A DNA stretch of 64,000 bases from Streptomyces antnestii (GTDB lineage: Bacteria; Actinomycetota; Actinomycetes; Streptomycetales; Streptomycetaceae), in contig NZ_RZYA01000026.1 in NCBI RefSeq assembly GCF_004005495.1, forward strand, positions 1 to 64,000. The letters run 5' to 3'. The position numbers were made by a program, and so were the translations under genes. Of the stretch, positions 35,290-43,396 are shown piece by piece (position 1 is the first letter of the stretch; every line of letters begins with the position of its first letter). The notes under the pieces are model-generated. The model saw only the letters and a program-made list of their open reading frames with translations, was not told the DNA's origin and did no database searches.

Positions 35290-36747
35290 TCAGAAGGGGA
35301 ACTGGCTCCGGCCGTGCTGCACGGAGATCCACTTCTGCGTGGTGAACGCCTCGACGGTCGCCTCGCCGTTCAGCCGGCCGAGCCCGGACCGCTTCTCGCC
35401 GCCGAACGCGACGAGCGGCTCGTCGTGCACCGTCCCGTCGTTGACGTGGATCATCCCGGTGTCGATGCGCCGCGCGAACGCGACGCCGCGCTCCACGTCC
35501 CGCGTGTGCACGGCCCCGCTCAGCCCGTACGGCGTGTCGTTCGCGACGGCCACCGCCTCCTCGTCCCCGTCGAAGGGGATGAGCAGCGCGACCGGGCCGA
35601 AGATCTCCTGCCGCAGTACGGGGGAGTCGGCCGGCAGGCCGGTCAGCACGCTGGGTTCCACCACGTTGCCGACGGTCCTGCCGTGCAGCAGCGCGGTCGC
35701 GCCCTCCGCGAGCGCCTGGTCGACGACGCCCGAAATGGCGTCCGCCTGCGTGGAGTTGATGACCGGTCCGATGACGGTCGACGGGTCGCGCGGGTCGCCC
35801 ACCTTGAGGGACCTGACCTTGGCGACGAACTTCTCGGTGAACTCCTTCTCCACCTTGCGGTCCACCAGGATCCGGTTCGCGGCCATGCAGACCTGGCCCT
35901 GGTGCACGTACCGGCTGAAGACCGCCGCGTCGACCGCGTAGTCCACGTCGGCGTCGTCGAGCACGGTGAGGGCGCTGTTGCCTCCCAGCTCCAGGACGGC
36001 GTGCTTGAACTGGGAGGCGCACACGGTCGCCACGTGCTGGCCCACCGCGTCCGACCCGGTGAAGGAGATGACCTTGGGCACGGGGTGGGTGAGGAAGGCG
36101 TCACCGATCTCGGCGATGTCCGTGATGACGACGTTGAGCAGTCCGGCCGGCAGGCCCGCGTCCTCGAAGATCTTCGCGACGAGCGCGCCACCGCAGATCG
36201 GCGTGTTCTGGTGCGGCTTGAGGACGACGCCGTTGCCCAGGGCGAGCGCGGGCGCGACCGACTTGAGCGAGAGGAGGAAGGGGAAGTTGAAGGGGCTGAT
36301 GACGCCCACGACGCCGACGGGAACGCGGTAGAGCCGGTTCTCCTTGCCGTCGACGGGCGAGGGGATGACCCGGCCCTGCGGGCGCAACGCCAGTTGGATC
36401 GCCTCGCGCAGGAACTCCTTGGCGAGATGCAGCTCGAACCCGGCCTTGAGCCGCGTACCGCCGAGTTCGTCGACGATCGCGTCGGATATCTCCGCCTCGC
36501 GCTCCTCGACGAGCCGCAGGGCCCGCTCGAAGACGAGGCGGCGCGTGTAGGCGTTGGTGTCCGCCCAGTCCTTCTGCGCCCGCTGCGCCGCGCGGTAGGC
36601 CTCGTCGACCTCGTCGGCCGACGCCACGGTGATCGAGGCCAGCTTCTCGCCGTCGTACGGGTTGAAGTCGATGATGTCCCACGCCCCTCGGCCGGGACGC
36701 CATGAACCGTCGATGTACTGAAGGGCCAGTTCGGTGAAGTAGGACAT
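35290..36747 (-). CDS. NAD(P)-dependent aldehyde dehydrogenase
   Basis: The product has 485 residues from the ATG at 36747 (AAGGGA upstream; an upstream in-frame start at 36774 lacks a site). The NAD domain shows GVVGVISPFNFPFLLSLKSV and VISFTGSDAVGQHVA. The catalytic Glu is in HAVLELGGNSALTV, and the nucleophile Cys is in YVHQGQVCMAANRI. The C-terminal FGGEKRSGLGRLNGEATVEA is typical. It most resembles the benzaldehyde/vanillin dehydrogenase branch, so an aromatic aldehyde is a likely but unproven substrate. Confidence 0.9.
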   Translation of the reverse strand: MSYFTELALQYIDGSWRPGRGAWDIIDFNPYDGEKLASITVASADEVDEAYRAAQRAQKDWADTNAYTRRLVFERALRLVEEREAEISDAIVDELGGTRLKAGFELHLAKEFLREAIQLALRPQGRVIPSPVDGKENRLYRVPVGVVGVISPFNFPFLLSLKSVAPALALGNGVVLKPHQNTPICGGALVAKIFEDAGLPAGLLNVVITDIAEIGDAFLTHPVPKVISFTGSDAVGQHVATVCASQFKHAVLELGGNSALTVLDDADVDYAVDAAVFSRYVHQGQVCMAANRILVDRKVEKEFTEKFVAKVRSLKVGDPRDPSTVIGPVINSTQADAISGVVDQALAEGATALLHGRTVGNVVEPSVLTGLPADSPVLRQEIFGPVALLIPFDGDEEAVAVANDTPYGLSGAVHTRDVERGVAFARRIDTGMIHVNDGTVHDEPLVAFGGEKRSGLGRLNGEATVEAFTTQKWISVQHGRSQFPF

Positions 36748-36865
36748 GAGATCCCTTGCTGCTGCCGGCGTCACCTAATGGCTCGTCATCTTACGTCTGC
36801 AAGAGTCGAGTTGGGGTGCTGTCAGGCGCAGGAACGGTCGCGGAGTGCCCCTGAGGGAGCGGCTC

Positions 36866-37771
36866 TCAGTCCATTTCGGACAGCAGGCCTCGGATGAGGT
36901 CGACGCTCTTCGCGGGCGTCGGGCATTCCGCCTGGAGCTGCTCCATGGCCCGCGCGTACTGCGTGACGTCCTCGCGCTTGTCGAGGTACAGGGCGCTGGT
37001 GAGCTGCTCCATGTAGACGATGTCCGAGAGGTCGGACTCGGGGAACGTGAGCATCGCGAAGGCGCCCGTCTCGCCCGAGTGGCCGCCGAAGCCGAACGGC
37101 ATGACCTGGAGCGTGACATTGGGCCGCTCGGCGATGTCGATCAGATGCTGGAGCTGACCCCGCATCACCTTGCGCCCGCCGTACGGGCGCTGGAGCGCGG
37201 CCTCGTCGAGTACCACGTGGAAGTCGGGGGCGTGCTCGGAGACGAGGAGTTTCTGGCGCTCCAGGCGCAGCGCCACGCGCCGGTCGATGTCGGCCTGCGC
37301 GGCGTCCTTCATGCCACGGGCGACGACCGCGTGCGCGTACCCCTCGGTCTGCAGCAGGCCGTGCACGAACTGCACCTCGTAGGCGCGGATGAACGACGCG
37401 GCGCCCTCCAGGCCGACATAGGTGGGGAACCAGCCGGGCAGCACATCCGAGTAGGTGTGCCACCAGCCCGCGACGTTCGCCTCCTTGACGAGGGAGAGGA
37501 GCGCGCCGCGCTCGGCCTCGTCGGCGACGCCGTACAGGGTCAGCAGGTCCTCGACGTCCCTGGACTTGAAGCTCACCCGTCCCAACTCCATGCGGCTGAT
37601 CTTCGATTCGGATGCGCGGATCGAGTAGCCGGCGGCTTCCCGGGTGATTCCGTGGGACTCGCGAAGGCGCCTCAGCTGTGAGCCCAGCAGGATGCGCCGC
37701 ACCACCGAGCCTCCCCCGGGACTCAGCGTCTGGGGGGACCCCCACGACTCTCCTGCGCTCACGTCGCTCAT
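36866..37771 (-). CDS. XRE-type HTH regulator with DUF5753 domain
   Basis: The product has 301 residues. The N-terminal helix-turn-helix (LLGSQLRRLRESHGITREAA then RASESKISRMELGRVSF, about 29-70) is followed by the DUF5753 domain (YVGLEGAASFIRAYEVQFVH, LLQTEGYAHAVV, DFHVVLDEAALQRPYGGRKV, MPFGFGGHSGETGAFAMLTF). GGGGAGGG precedes the ATG. It belongs to the large Streptomyces WhiJ/Scr1-like group, which usually sits beside a DUF397 protein and an ATPase of the RsbW type. Both are present here (38033 and 38599). DUF397 partners are thought to modulate DNA binding by such regulators. Confidence 0.9.
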   Translation of the reverse strand: MSDVSAGESWGSPQTLSPGGGSVVRRILLGSQLRRLRESHGITREAAGYSIRASESKISRMELGRVSFKSRDVEDLLTLYGVADEAERGALLSLVKEANVAGWWHTYSDVLPGWFPTYVGLEGAASFIRAYEVQFVHGLLQTEGYAHAVVARGMKDAAQADIDRRVALRLERQKLLVSEHAPDFHVVLDEAALQRPYGGRKVMRGQLQHLIDIAERPNVTLQVMPFGFGGHSGETGAFAMLTFPESDLSDIVYMEQLTSALYLDKREDVTQYARAMEQLQAECPTPAKSVDLIRGLLSEMD

Positions 37772-37929
37772 CCCTCCCCATCGCTATCGCTCAGATTCCG
37801 AAGTCTGCCATTAAAACGCTTCGGCCTGTACTCGTTCGGTTACGGAAACGGAAAGGTTGCGAAAGCTCTCCGCAAGAAGTCATGGGAAGAAATGAGCAAC
37901 AAGTGGTACGTGGCGCCCCAAGCCGGGCG

Positions 37930-37977
37930 CGTGCACGTGCATCTGCCCTTGCATCTGCTGTACGCATTCGGAACGAT
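37930..37977 (+). promoter_or_regulatory. Copy 1 of a 26-bp element with promoter of the ATPase gene
   Basis: The 26 bp at 37930-37955 read, in the direction of the ATPase gene, GTGCACGTGCATCTGCCC followed by TTGCATC. They match 25 of 26 bases of the element upstream of the DUF397 gene. Exactly 15 bp after the GCATCT that ends it lies AACGAT (37972-37977), a possible -10, with the ATG 55 nt further on. The element contains the direct repeat TGCATCTGC twice. The likely binder is the neighbouring HTH protein. Confidence 0.65.
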
Positions 37978-38032
37978 GGCTCCGCACCACCGCTCCACTC
38001 GCTCTGTACCGCGAATCCCGGGAGTGCCTCGC

Positions 38033-38515
38033 ATGGGGACGAATGGACCGGCCATGCTCGAGCCGTTAAGGCAGGGGCTTCCGCCACTCGACCCATCAGC
38101 CGTTTCCAGTTCCGCTTCCTGCGCCCTGCCCGCCCGGTACGAGGCGGTGCGCAGCGCCCGCCGGTTCACGCGCGGGACGCTCGACGGCTGGGACGTGGCG
38201 GACAGGTTCGACGACGTCTGTCTCGTCGTCTCCGAACTCGTCACCAATGCCCTGCGGCACGCGCTGCCCTCGGACACCCCGCGCGCCCAGGACCCGCCGG
38301 TGCGTCTGCACCTGATGCGCTGGACCTCGCGCCTGGTGTGCGCGGTGCGTGACCCCAGTGACGAGAGCCCCGTCGCCCGTGACACGGACGACGACTTCAA
38401 TGCCGAGTCCGGACGCGGTCTGTTCCTCGTCGACTCGTTCAGCGACAGCTGGGGCTGGCACCCGCTCGCGAGCGGCCCCCACGGCAAGGTGGTCTGGGCG
38501 CTGTTCCGCCTCTGA
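38033..38515 (+). CDS. HATPase_c_2 serine-kinase/anti-sigma-like ATP-binding protein
   Basis: The product has 160 residues from the ATG at 38033 (GGGAG 8 nt upstream); longer in-frame starts from 37892 would run through the promoter element. The GHKL fold shows SARRFTRGTLDGWDVADRFD, the N-box LVVSELVTNALRHALP (ELxxNAxxH), DPSDESPVARD and the G-box ESGRGLFLVDSFSDSWGWHP. Such RsbW-like proteins are abundant in Streptomyces and often lie beside DUF5753/DUF397 genes. Few have known partners. It diverges from the HTH gene and converges with DUF397. Confidence 0.87.
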   Translation: MGTNGPAMLEPLRQGLPPLDPSAVSSSASCALPARYEAVRSARRFTRGTLDGWDVADRFDDVCLVVSELVTNALRHALPSDTPRAQDPPVRLHLMRWTSRLVCAVRDPSDESPVARDTDDDFNAESGRGLFLVDSFSDSWGWHPLASGPHGKVVWALFRL

Positions 38516-38598
38516 CAGCCGGCAGTGGACAGTCGGCAGCGGACGGCCGTCAGCTGACGGCCATCAGCTGTTGGCCATCCGCTGTTGGCCGTCAGGGG

Positions 38599-38841
38599 TC
38601 AGCTGTCGGCTATCAGGTGGTCGAACTCGCCGTCCTTGACGCCGAGGAGCAGCGCCTCTATCTCGGCCGGCGTGTAGACAAGGGCCGGCCCCTCGGGGAA
38701 GTTCGAGTTGCGCATGGCGACTCTGCCCCCGGGCAGTTTCGCGAACTCCACGCAGGAGCCCTGCGAGTTGCTGTGCCTGCTCTTCTGCCAGACCACACCG
38801 TGAAGTTCCGTGGCCGCCATGCCGTTGTACACGTGGTGCAC
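38599..38841 (-). CDS. DUF397 domain protein
   Basis: The product has 80 residues from the GTG at 38841 (GGGGAG 6 nt upstream). The DUF397 core is GVVWQKSRHSNSQGSCVEFA, then KLPGGRVAMRNSNFPEGPAL and YTPAEIEALLLGVKDGEFDH. Members are small partners of DUF5753 HTH regulators; the cognate regulator here is probably at 36866-37771. A TATGAT -10 and the 26-bp element lie upstream at 38919-38966. Confidence 0.9.
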   Translation of the reverse strand: MHHVYNGMAATELHGVVWQKSRHSNSQGSCVEFAKLPGGRVAMRNSNFPEGPALVYTPAEIEALLLGVKDGEFDHLIADS

Positions 38842-38918
38842 AGGTCGCTCCCCGGTGGTGCTGTGGCCTATGTGGCACTAGTGGCTCGTGATGCAGGTGT
38901 AGTGGTCAACTGTCCTGG

Positions 38919-38966
38919 ATCATAGCTGCGTTCACATGCTGATGCATGGGCAGATGCACGTGCACG
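38919..38966 (-). promoter_or_regulatory. Copy 2 of the 26-bp element with TATGAT promoter of DUF397
   Basis: On the minus strand the 26 bp at 38941-38966 read GTGCACGTGCATCTGCCC then ATGCATC. One base differs from copy 1. The -10 TATGAT (38919-38924) follows after the same 15-bp interval from GCATCA as in copy 1, placing the element over the -35 region. The transcript would start about 70 nt before the GTG of the DUF397 gene. Confidence 0.7.
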
Positions 38967-39114
38967 GGGGGTGTTCCCCCGGTTACAGTTCTTCGGGCGT
39001 CTGCCCCCGTGCTGCCATGCCATGCGGGCGCCGTAGGGAGAGACGCGCGTCACGGCCTTCCGGCTCCCGGTTCCCGCTTCTGGGGCGCGGGAGTGACGTC
39101 CTACGCTGGGCCTC

Positions 39115-39753
39115 ATGTCAGCGATCCGCCTCCTGGTCCTCGGGGCTGTACGGCAGCACGGCCGCGCGCACGGCTACCAGGTGCGGAGCGACCTCGAGTA
39201 CTGGGGCGCGCACGAGTGGTCGAACGCCAAGCCCGGCTCGATCTACCACGCGCTCAAGCAGCTGGCGAAGCAGGGATTCCTCCTCGCGCACGAGACCGCC
39301 CCGTCCACGGCAGGCGGCCCGCCGCGCACCGAGTACGAGATCACGGACAAGGGCACCGAGGAGTTCCTGGCGCTGCTGCGCGAGGCCCTCGTGACGTACG
39401 ACCAGAAGCCGGACGTGCTGTCGGCGGCGCTCGGCTTCGTCGTCGACCTGCCGCGGCGGGAGGCGGTGGAGCTGCTGCGGCGGCGGGTGGCCGGCATCGA
39501 GGAGTGGCGTCGGTCGGTGACCGAGTACTACACGCCCGAAGAGGGGCCCGAGCGGCTCGGCCACATCGGGGAGATCATGAATTTCTGGGTGCACTCGGCA
39601 GACACGGGCGCGGAGTGGACGCGGGGTCTCATCGCCCGGATCGAGGGCGGGGCGTACACATTCGCGGGGGAGGGCGAGCCCTTCGTGGGGGTGCTCACCG
39701 AGGGGCAGGAGAACCCCTACGCCACGGGTGAGCCACATCCCGGGGACCGCTGA
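39115..39753 (+). CDS. PadR-family transcriptional regulator
   Basis: The product has 212 residues. The winged helix is SAIRLLVLGAVRQHGRAHGY, SIYHALKQLAKQGFLLAHET and GPPRTEYEITDKGTEEFLAL, the PadR pattern with the beta-wing. The C-terminal domain (about 105-200) is a helical dimerisation region related to Vir_act_alpha_C. No ribosome-binding site precedes the ATG. TACGCT at 39102-39107 lies 7 nt before it, so the mRNA may be leaderless. PadR proteins usually repress efflux or phenolic-stress genes, but none is adjacent. Confidence 0.87.
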   Translation: MSAIRLLVLGAVRQHGRAHGYQVRSDLEYWGAHEWSNAKPGSIYHALKQLAKQGFLLAHETAPSTAGGPPRTEYEITDKGTEEFLALLREALVTYDQKPDVLSAALGFVVDLPRREAVELLRRRVAGIEEWRRSVTEYYTPEEGPERLGHIGEIMNFWVHSADTGAEWTRGLIARIEGGAYTFAGEGEPFVGVLTEGQENPYATGEPHPGDR

Positions 39754-39806
39754 CCGGGGACCGCTGACCGAGGCCCGCTGACCGAGACCCCGGGGCGTGC
39801 CGGCGG

Positions 39807-41222
39807 TCAGTGGTGGAAGCCGGTCGCCGCGTCCTTGTCATAGGTCAACGGGTGCCGCTGTCGGCGCAGTTCGGGCAGCAGCCGCCTGAGGTCGGCGAGG
39901 AACAGCTCCGCCAGGTCGGCCGAGAAGCCGTTGCGGCACACCACCCGCAGCACCGCCAGGTCCTCGCGGTGCGGGGGGAAGGTGTACGCGGGCACCAGCC
40001 AGCCGGACTCGCGCAGGCGGCGCGACACGTCGAAGACGTCGTACGCCTTCACCTCGGGCGCCGTCGTGAAGGCGAAGACGGGGAGCTGGTCGCCGCGCGT
40101 GATCAGCTGGAAGTCGCCCATGGCCTCGACGCGTTCGGCGAGGCCGCGCGCGACGTCCCGCGTCGACTGCTGCACCGCCCGGTAGCCCTCGCGGCCCAGG
40201 CGCAGGAACGTGTAGTACTGCGCGACGACCTGGGCGCCGGGCCGGGAGAAGTTCAGGGCGAAGGTCGGCATGTCGCCGCCCAGGTAGTTGACCCGGAAGA
40301 CCAGCTCCTCCGGCAGGTCGTCCGACGTGCGCCACAGCGCCCAGCCGACGCCCGGGTAGACGAGCCCGTACTTGTGGCCCGAGGTGTTGATGGACGACAC
40401 CCGCGGCAGGCGGAAGTCCCAGACCAGGTCCGTGTCGATGAAGGGCGCGACCATGGCGCCGGAGGCGCCGTCGACGTGCACCGGGATGTCGAGGCCTGTC
40501 TTCTCCTGGAGGGTGTCGAGCGCGGCGCACAGCTCGGCGATCGGCTCGTACGAGCCGTCGAAGGTCGAGCCGAGGATGCCGACGACGCCGATCGTGTTCT
40601 CGTCGCACAGCTCGGCGGCGGCCTGCGGGTCGAGGTGGTAGCGGTCGCCGGACATGGGGACCTGGCGCGCCTCGACCTCCCAGAAGTTGCAGAACTTCTC
40701 CCAGCAGACCTGCACGTTGACGCCCATGACGAGGTTGGGGCGGGCGTTCCTTGAGGGGTAGCGGTCGGCGTTCCGCTTCGTCCAGCGGCGCTTGAGCGCC
40801 ATCCCGGCGAGCATGCACGCCTCGCTGGACCCGGTGGTCGAGCAGCCGACCGCGTCGTCCGGGTCGGGCGCGTTCCACAGGTGGGCGAGCATCGCCACAC
40901 AGCGGCGCTCCAGCTCCGCCGTCCGCGGATACTCGTCCTTGTCGATCATGTTCTTGTCGCGGCACTCGCCCATCAGGATGCCGGCCTGCGGCTCCATCCA
41001 GGTGGTGACGAACGTGGCGAGGTTGAGCCGCGCGTTGCCGTCCAGCATCAGCTCGTCGCGGACCAGCTGGTAGGCCGTGGTGGGCGGCATGGGGTTGTCG
41101 GGCAGCCGGTGCTTGGGCGGGGCCTCGGTCATGCCGCTGACCGGATCGGCCGCGCCGTAGAAGGGGTTGATGGCCGTCGGCCGCTCGTCGCGCCCGTGGG
41201 GACCGTGGTGCAGCGGAGGCAT
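39807..41222 (-). CDS. gad: Glutamate decarboxylase (PLP-dependent)
   Basis: The product has 471 residues from the ATG at 41222 (AAGGAG 7 nt upstream). It decarboxylates glutamate to GABA, consuming a proton. The PLP lysine is in SSINTSGHKYGLVYPGVGWA. Other landmarks are CSTTGSSEACMLAGMALKRR, HVDGASGAMVAPFID and VNYLGGDMPTFALNFSRPGA, all standard for bacterial GadB. The C-terminus ends TYDKDAATGFHH, close to the E. coli tail where His465 closes the site at neutral pH. No antiporter gene is adjacent. S. coelicolor, as I recall, has a gad gene in the same neighbourhood near tipA. Confidence 0.93.
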   Translation of the reverse strand: MPPLHHGPHGRDERPTAINPFYGAADPVSGMTEAPPKHRLPDNPMPPTTAYQLVRDELMLDGNARLNLATFVTTWMEPQAGILMGECRDKNMIDKDEYPRTAELERRCVAMLAHLWNAPDPDDAVGCSTTGSSEACMLAGMALKRRWTKRNADRYPSRNARPNLVMGVNVQVCWEKFCNFWEVEARQVPMSGDRYHLDPQAAAELCDENTIGVVGILGSTFDGSYEPIAELCAALDTLQEKTGLDIPVHVDGASGAMVAPFIDTDLVWDFRLPRVSSINTSGHKYGLVYPGVGWALWRTSDDLPEELVFRVNYLGGDMPTFALNFSRPGAQVVAQYYTFLRLGREGYRAVQQSTRDVARGLAERVEAMGDFQLITRGDQLPVFAFTTAPEVKAYDVFDVSRRLRESGWLVPAYTFPPHREDLAVLRVVCRNGFSADLAELFLADLRRLLPELRRQRHPLTYDKDAATGFHH

Positions 41223-41327
41223 CGGCGACTCCTTCTCGGGCGGCTGTCCACACATCCCCCGCGACAGCCTAGACAGAGATCACGAAGTGGGCATATCGGG
41301 CCATACGTTCATGAGGGGCGCCGGCGC

Positions 41328-41358
41328 TTGCACCTCACGCGGCGTGAGGACCCAAGCT
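41328..41358 (+). promoter_or_regulatory. MerR-type promoter/operator of tipA
   Basis: TTGCAC (41328-41333) and CAAGCT (41353-41358) are separated by 19 bp that centre on the palindrome CCTCACG-CGG-CGTGAGG (41333-41349). An overlong 19-bp spacer spanned by a dyad is the hallmark of MerR-activated promoters. The predicted start lies about 30 nt before the GTG of the regulator gene, so this is autoregulation. Confidence 0.75.
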
Positions 41359-41396
41359 GAAGCCCGTACCGGGAACGACAGGGAGAGGGCGGGGCC

Positions 41397-42155
41397 GTGA
41401 GGTATTCCGTGGGACAGGTCGCCGGGTTCGCCGGGGTCACGGTGCGCACGCTGCACCACTACGACGAGATCGGCCTGCTCGTCCCGAGCGAGCGCAACCA
41501 CGCGGGACACCGCCGCTACAACGAGACCGACCTGGACCGGCTCCAGCGGATCCTCTTCTACCGGGAGCTCGGCTTTCCGCTGGACGAGGTCCAGGCCCTG
41601 CTCGACGACCCGGCGACCGACCCGCGCGAACACCTGCGGCGCCAGCACCGGGTGCTGCGTGCCCGTATCGAGAAGCTGCAGAAGATGGCCGACGCCGTCG
41701 AACACGCCATGGAGGCACAGAAGATGGGAATCCAGCTCACACCGGAAGAGCGCTTCGAGGTCTTCGGGGACAAGGACCCCGAGCGGTACCAGGAGGAGGC
41801 CGAGCAGCGCTGGGGGAACACCGAGGCCTGGGCCGAGTCCCAGCGCCGCGCGGCCACGTACACCAAGGAGGACTGGCAGCGCATCCAGGCGGAGACCGAA
41901 GACTGGGGCCGGCGGTACGCGGCGCTCGTGGCGGCCGGCGAGGAGCCGTCCGGCGAGGCCGCGACGGCCCTCGCCGAGGAGCACCGGCAGCACATCAGCC
42001 AGAACTACTTCGAGGTCTCCTACGAGATGCACGTCTGCTTCGGCGACATGTATGTGGCCGACGAACGCTTCAAGGCGTTCTACGACTCCATGGGTGAGGG
42101 CGTCGCCGAGCACCTGCGGGACGCGATCCACGCGAACGCCGCCCGCAACGCGTAG
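41397..42155 (+). CDS. tipA: TipA-type MerR regulator with TipAS drug-binding domain
   Basis: The product has 252 residues from the GTG at 41397. The MerR HTH (YSVGQVAGFAGVTVRTLHHY then GLLVPSERNHAGHRRYNETD) is followed by a coiled-coil dimer helix (ARIEKLQKMADAVEHAMEAQ) and a C-terminal TipAS domain (about 110-252; QNYFEVSYEMHVCFGDMYVA, ERFKAFYDSMGEGVAEHLRD). In S. lividans TipAL and its internal-start product TipAS bind thiostrepton-class thiopeptides covalently through a Cys; a Cys is present here in HVCFGD. The MerR-type operator upstream supports autoregulated, drug-induced expression. The gene belongs to the conserved block that contains tipA in S. coelicolor. Confidence 0.9.
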   Translation: MRYSVGQVAGFAGVTVRTLHHYDEIGLLVPSERNHAGHRRYNETDLDRLQRILFYRELGFPLDEVQALLDDPATDPREHLRRQHRVLRARIEKLQKMADAVEHAMEAQKMGIQLTPEERFEVFGDKDPERYQEEAEQRWGNTEAWAESQRRAATYTKEDWQRIQAETEDWGRRYAALVAAGEEPSGEAATALAEEHRQHISQNYFEVSYEMHVCFGDMYVADERFKAFYDSMGEGVAEHLRDAIHANAARNA

Positions 42156-42161
42156 CCCGCG

Positions 42162-42524
42162 CTACACCGGCGCGATCACCACCGCCGTACCGTACGCGCA
42201 CACCTCCGTGCCGACGTCCGCCGCCTCCGTGACGTCGAAGCGGAACATGAGCACCCCGTTGGCGCCACGCGACCGGGCTTGTGCGACGAGCCGTTCCATC
42301 GCCTGGTTGCGGGTCTCCACCAGGGTCTTGGTGAGGCCCTTCAGCTCCCCGCCGATCATCGATTTGAGGCCCGCGCCGATCTGGCTGCCCAGGTGCCTGG
42401 AGCGGACCGTGAGGCCGAAGACCTCGCCGATCACTCTGTCCACCCGGTAGCCCGGCACGTCGTTCGTGGTGACGACGAGCACATCCGTCTGGTCCTGGCC
42501 GCCGCCGAAGTCTTCGATACCCAT
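42162..42524 (-). CDS. YbjQ-family protein (UPF0145)
   Basis: The product has 120 residues from the ATG at 42524. It has VLVVTTNDVPGYRVDRVIGE, VFGLTVRSRHLGSQIGAGLK, TLVETRNQAMERLVAQARSR and GANGVLMFRFDVTE, the full YbjQ signature of a pentameric beta-alpha protein of unclear function (heavy-metal-binding in some annotations). It converges with tipA, with only 6 bp between the stops. No strong ribosome-binding site is visible. Confidence 0.88.
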   Translation of the reverse strand: MGIEDFGGGQDQTDVLVVTTNDVPGYRVDRVIGEVFGLTVRSRHLGSQIGAGLKSMIGGELKGLTKTLVETRNQAMERLVAQARSRGANGVLMFRFDVTEAADVGTEVCAYGTAVVIAPV

Positions 42525-42656
42525 ACACACAGGTTTGCGACAGTTGGCACACCGTGCATCCTGAGAGGGCCACTGGAACCTGGTGCTGTCATCTTGCGTT
42601 GATAACTTTGCACCGCCATTGCCCTCGCTTCGCCAGCCCCTCAGGAGTCCAGAACC

Positions 42657-43349
42657 GTGACGACGCTTGCTCTCGGACCAAGCTGGCTGGACCCCAACCA
42701 CCTGCTCAACACGTTCGGCATCTGGGGCCTGCTCCTCGTCGTGTTCGCGGAGTCCGGGCTGCTCATCGGCTTCTTCCTGCCAGGTGACTCGCTGCTGTTC
42801 ACGTGCGGCCTGCTGATCACCGCCGGCACGCTGGACTTCCCGCTGTGGGCGGCCATCGCCCTGATCTGTCTCGCCGCGGTCCTCGGCGACCAGGCGGGCT
42901 ACCTCTTCGGCAAGAAGGTCGGCCCCTCCCTGTTCAACCGCCCGGACTCCCGCCTCTTCAAGCAGGAGAACGTGGTCAAGGCCCACGAGTTCTTCGAGAA
43001 GTACGGCCCCAAGTCCCTGGTCCTGGCCCGCTTCGTGCCGATCGTCCGCACGTTCACGCCGATCATCGCGGGCGTCAGCGGCATGAAGTACCGCTCGTTC
43101 ATCACGTTCAACGTCATCGGCGGTGTGCTCTGGGGCGCGGGCGTCACGCTGCTCGGCTCCTGGCTGGGCAACATCGAGTTCGTCCACAAGAACATCGAGC
43201 TGATCCTGATCCTGATCGTCCTCGTCTCGGTGGTCCCCATCGCGATCGAGTTCCTGCGCGCCCGTGGCAAGGCGAAGAAGGCCGCGGCGGCCGCGCCCGA
43301 GCCCCAGGCACCGGCCCAGGGCCAGCGCGGGCGCCACGCGAAGCGCTAG
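42657..43349 (+). CDS. DedA-family membrane protein
   Basis: The product has 230 residues from the GTG at 42657 (AGGAG 9 nt upstream). It has FAESGLLIGFFLPGDSLLFT, LGDQAGYLFGKKVGPSLFNR, FEKYGPKSLVLARFVPIVRT and FTPIIAGVSGMKYRSFITFN, containing the Glu/Asp and Arg residues known to be needed in DedA (VTT/SNARE-associated fold). Bacterial DedA proteins recycle undecaprenyl phosphate or flip phospholipids. The C-terminal 30 residues are a basic Ala/Pro-rich tail. The TAG stop lies inside the left arm of the terminator at 43344. Confidence 0.9.
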   Translation: MTTLALGPSWLDPNHLLNTFGIWGLLLVVFAESGLLIGFFLPGDSLLFTCGLLITAGTLDFPLWAAIALICLAAVLGDQAGYLFGKKVGPSLFNRPDSRLFKQENVVKAHEFFEKYGPKSLVLARFVPIVRTFTPIIAGVSGMKYRSFITFNVIGGVLWGAGVTLLGSWLGNIEFVHKNIELILILIVLVSVVPIAIEFLRARGKAKKAAAAAPEPQAPAQGQRGRHAKR

Positions 43350-43387
43350 GGCGTGTCCGGCGGATCAGGGTCGGACACGCCCTAGCG
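43344..43387. terminator. Bidirectional terminator sharing the DedA stop codon
   Basis: Arms 43344-43359 and 43372-43387 pair perfectly over 16 bp (CGCTAGGGCGTGTCCG). The DedA TAG at 43347-43349 is part of the stem. It also terminates the exporter gene that ends at 43397 from the other side. Confidence 0.85.
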
Positions 43388-43396
43388 AGCCGTCGG

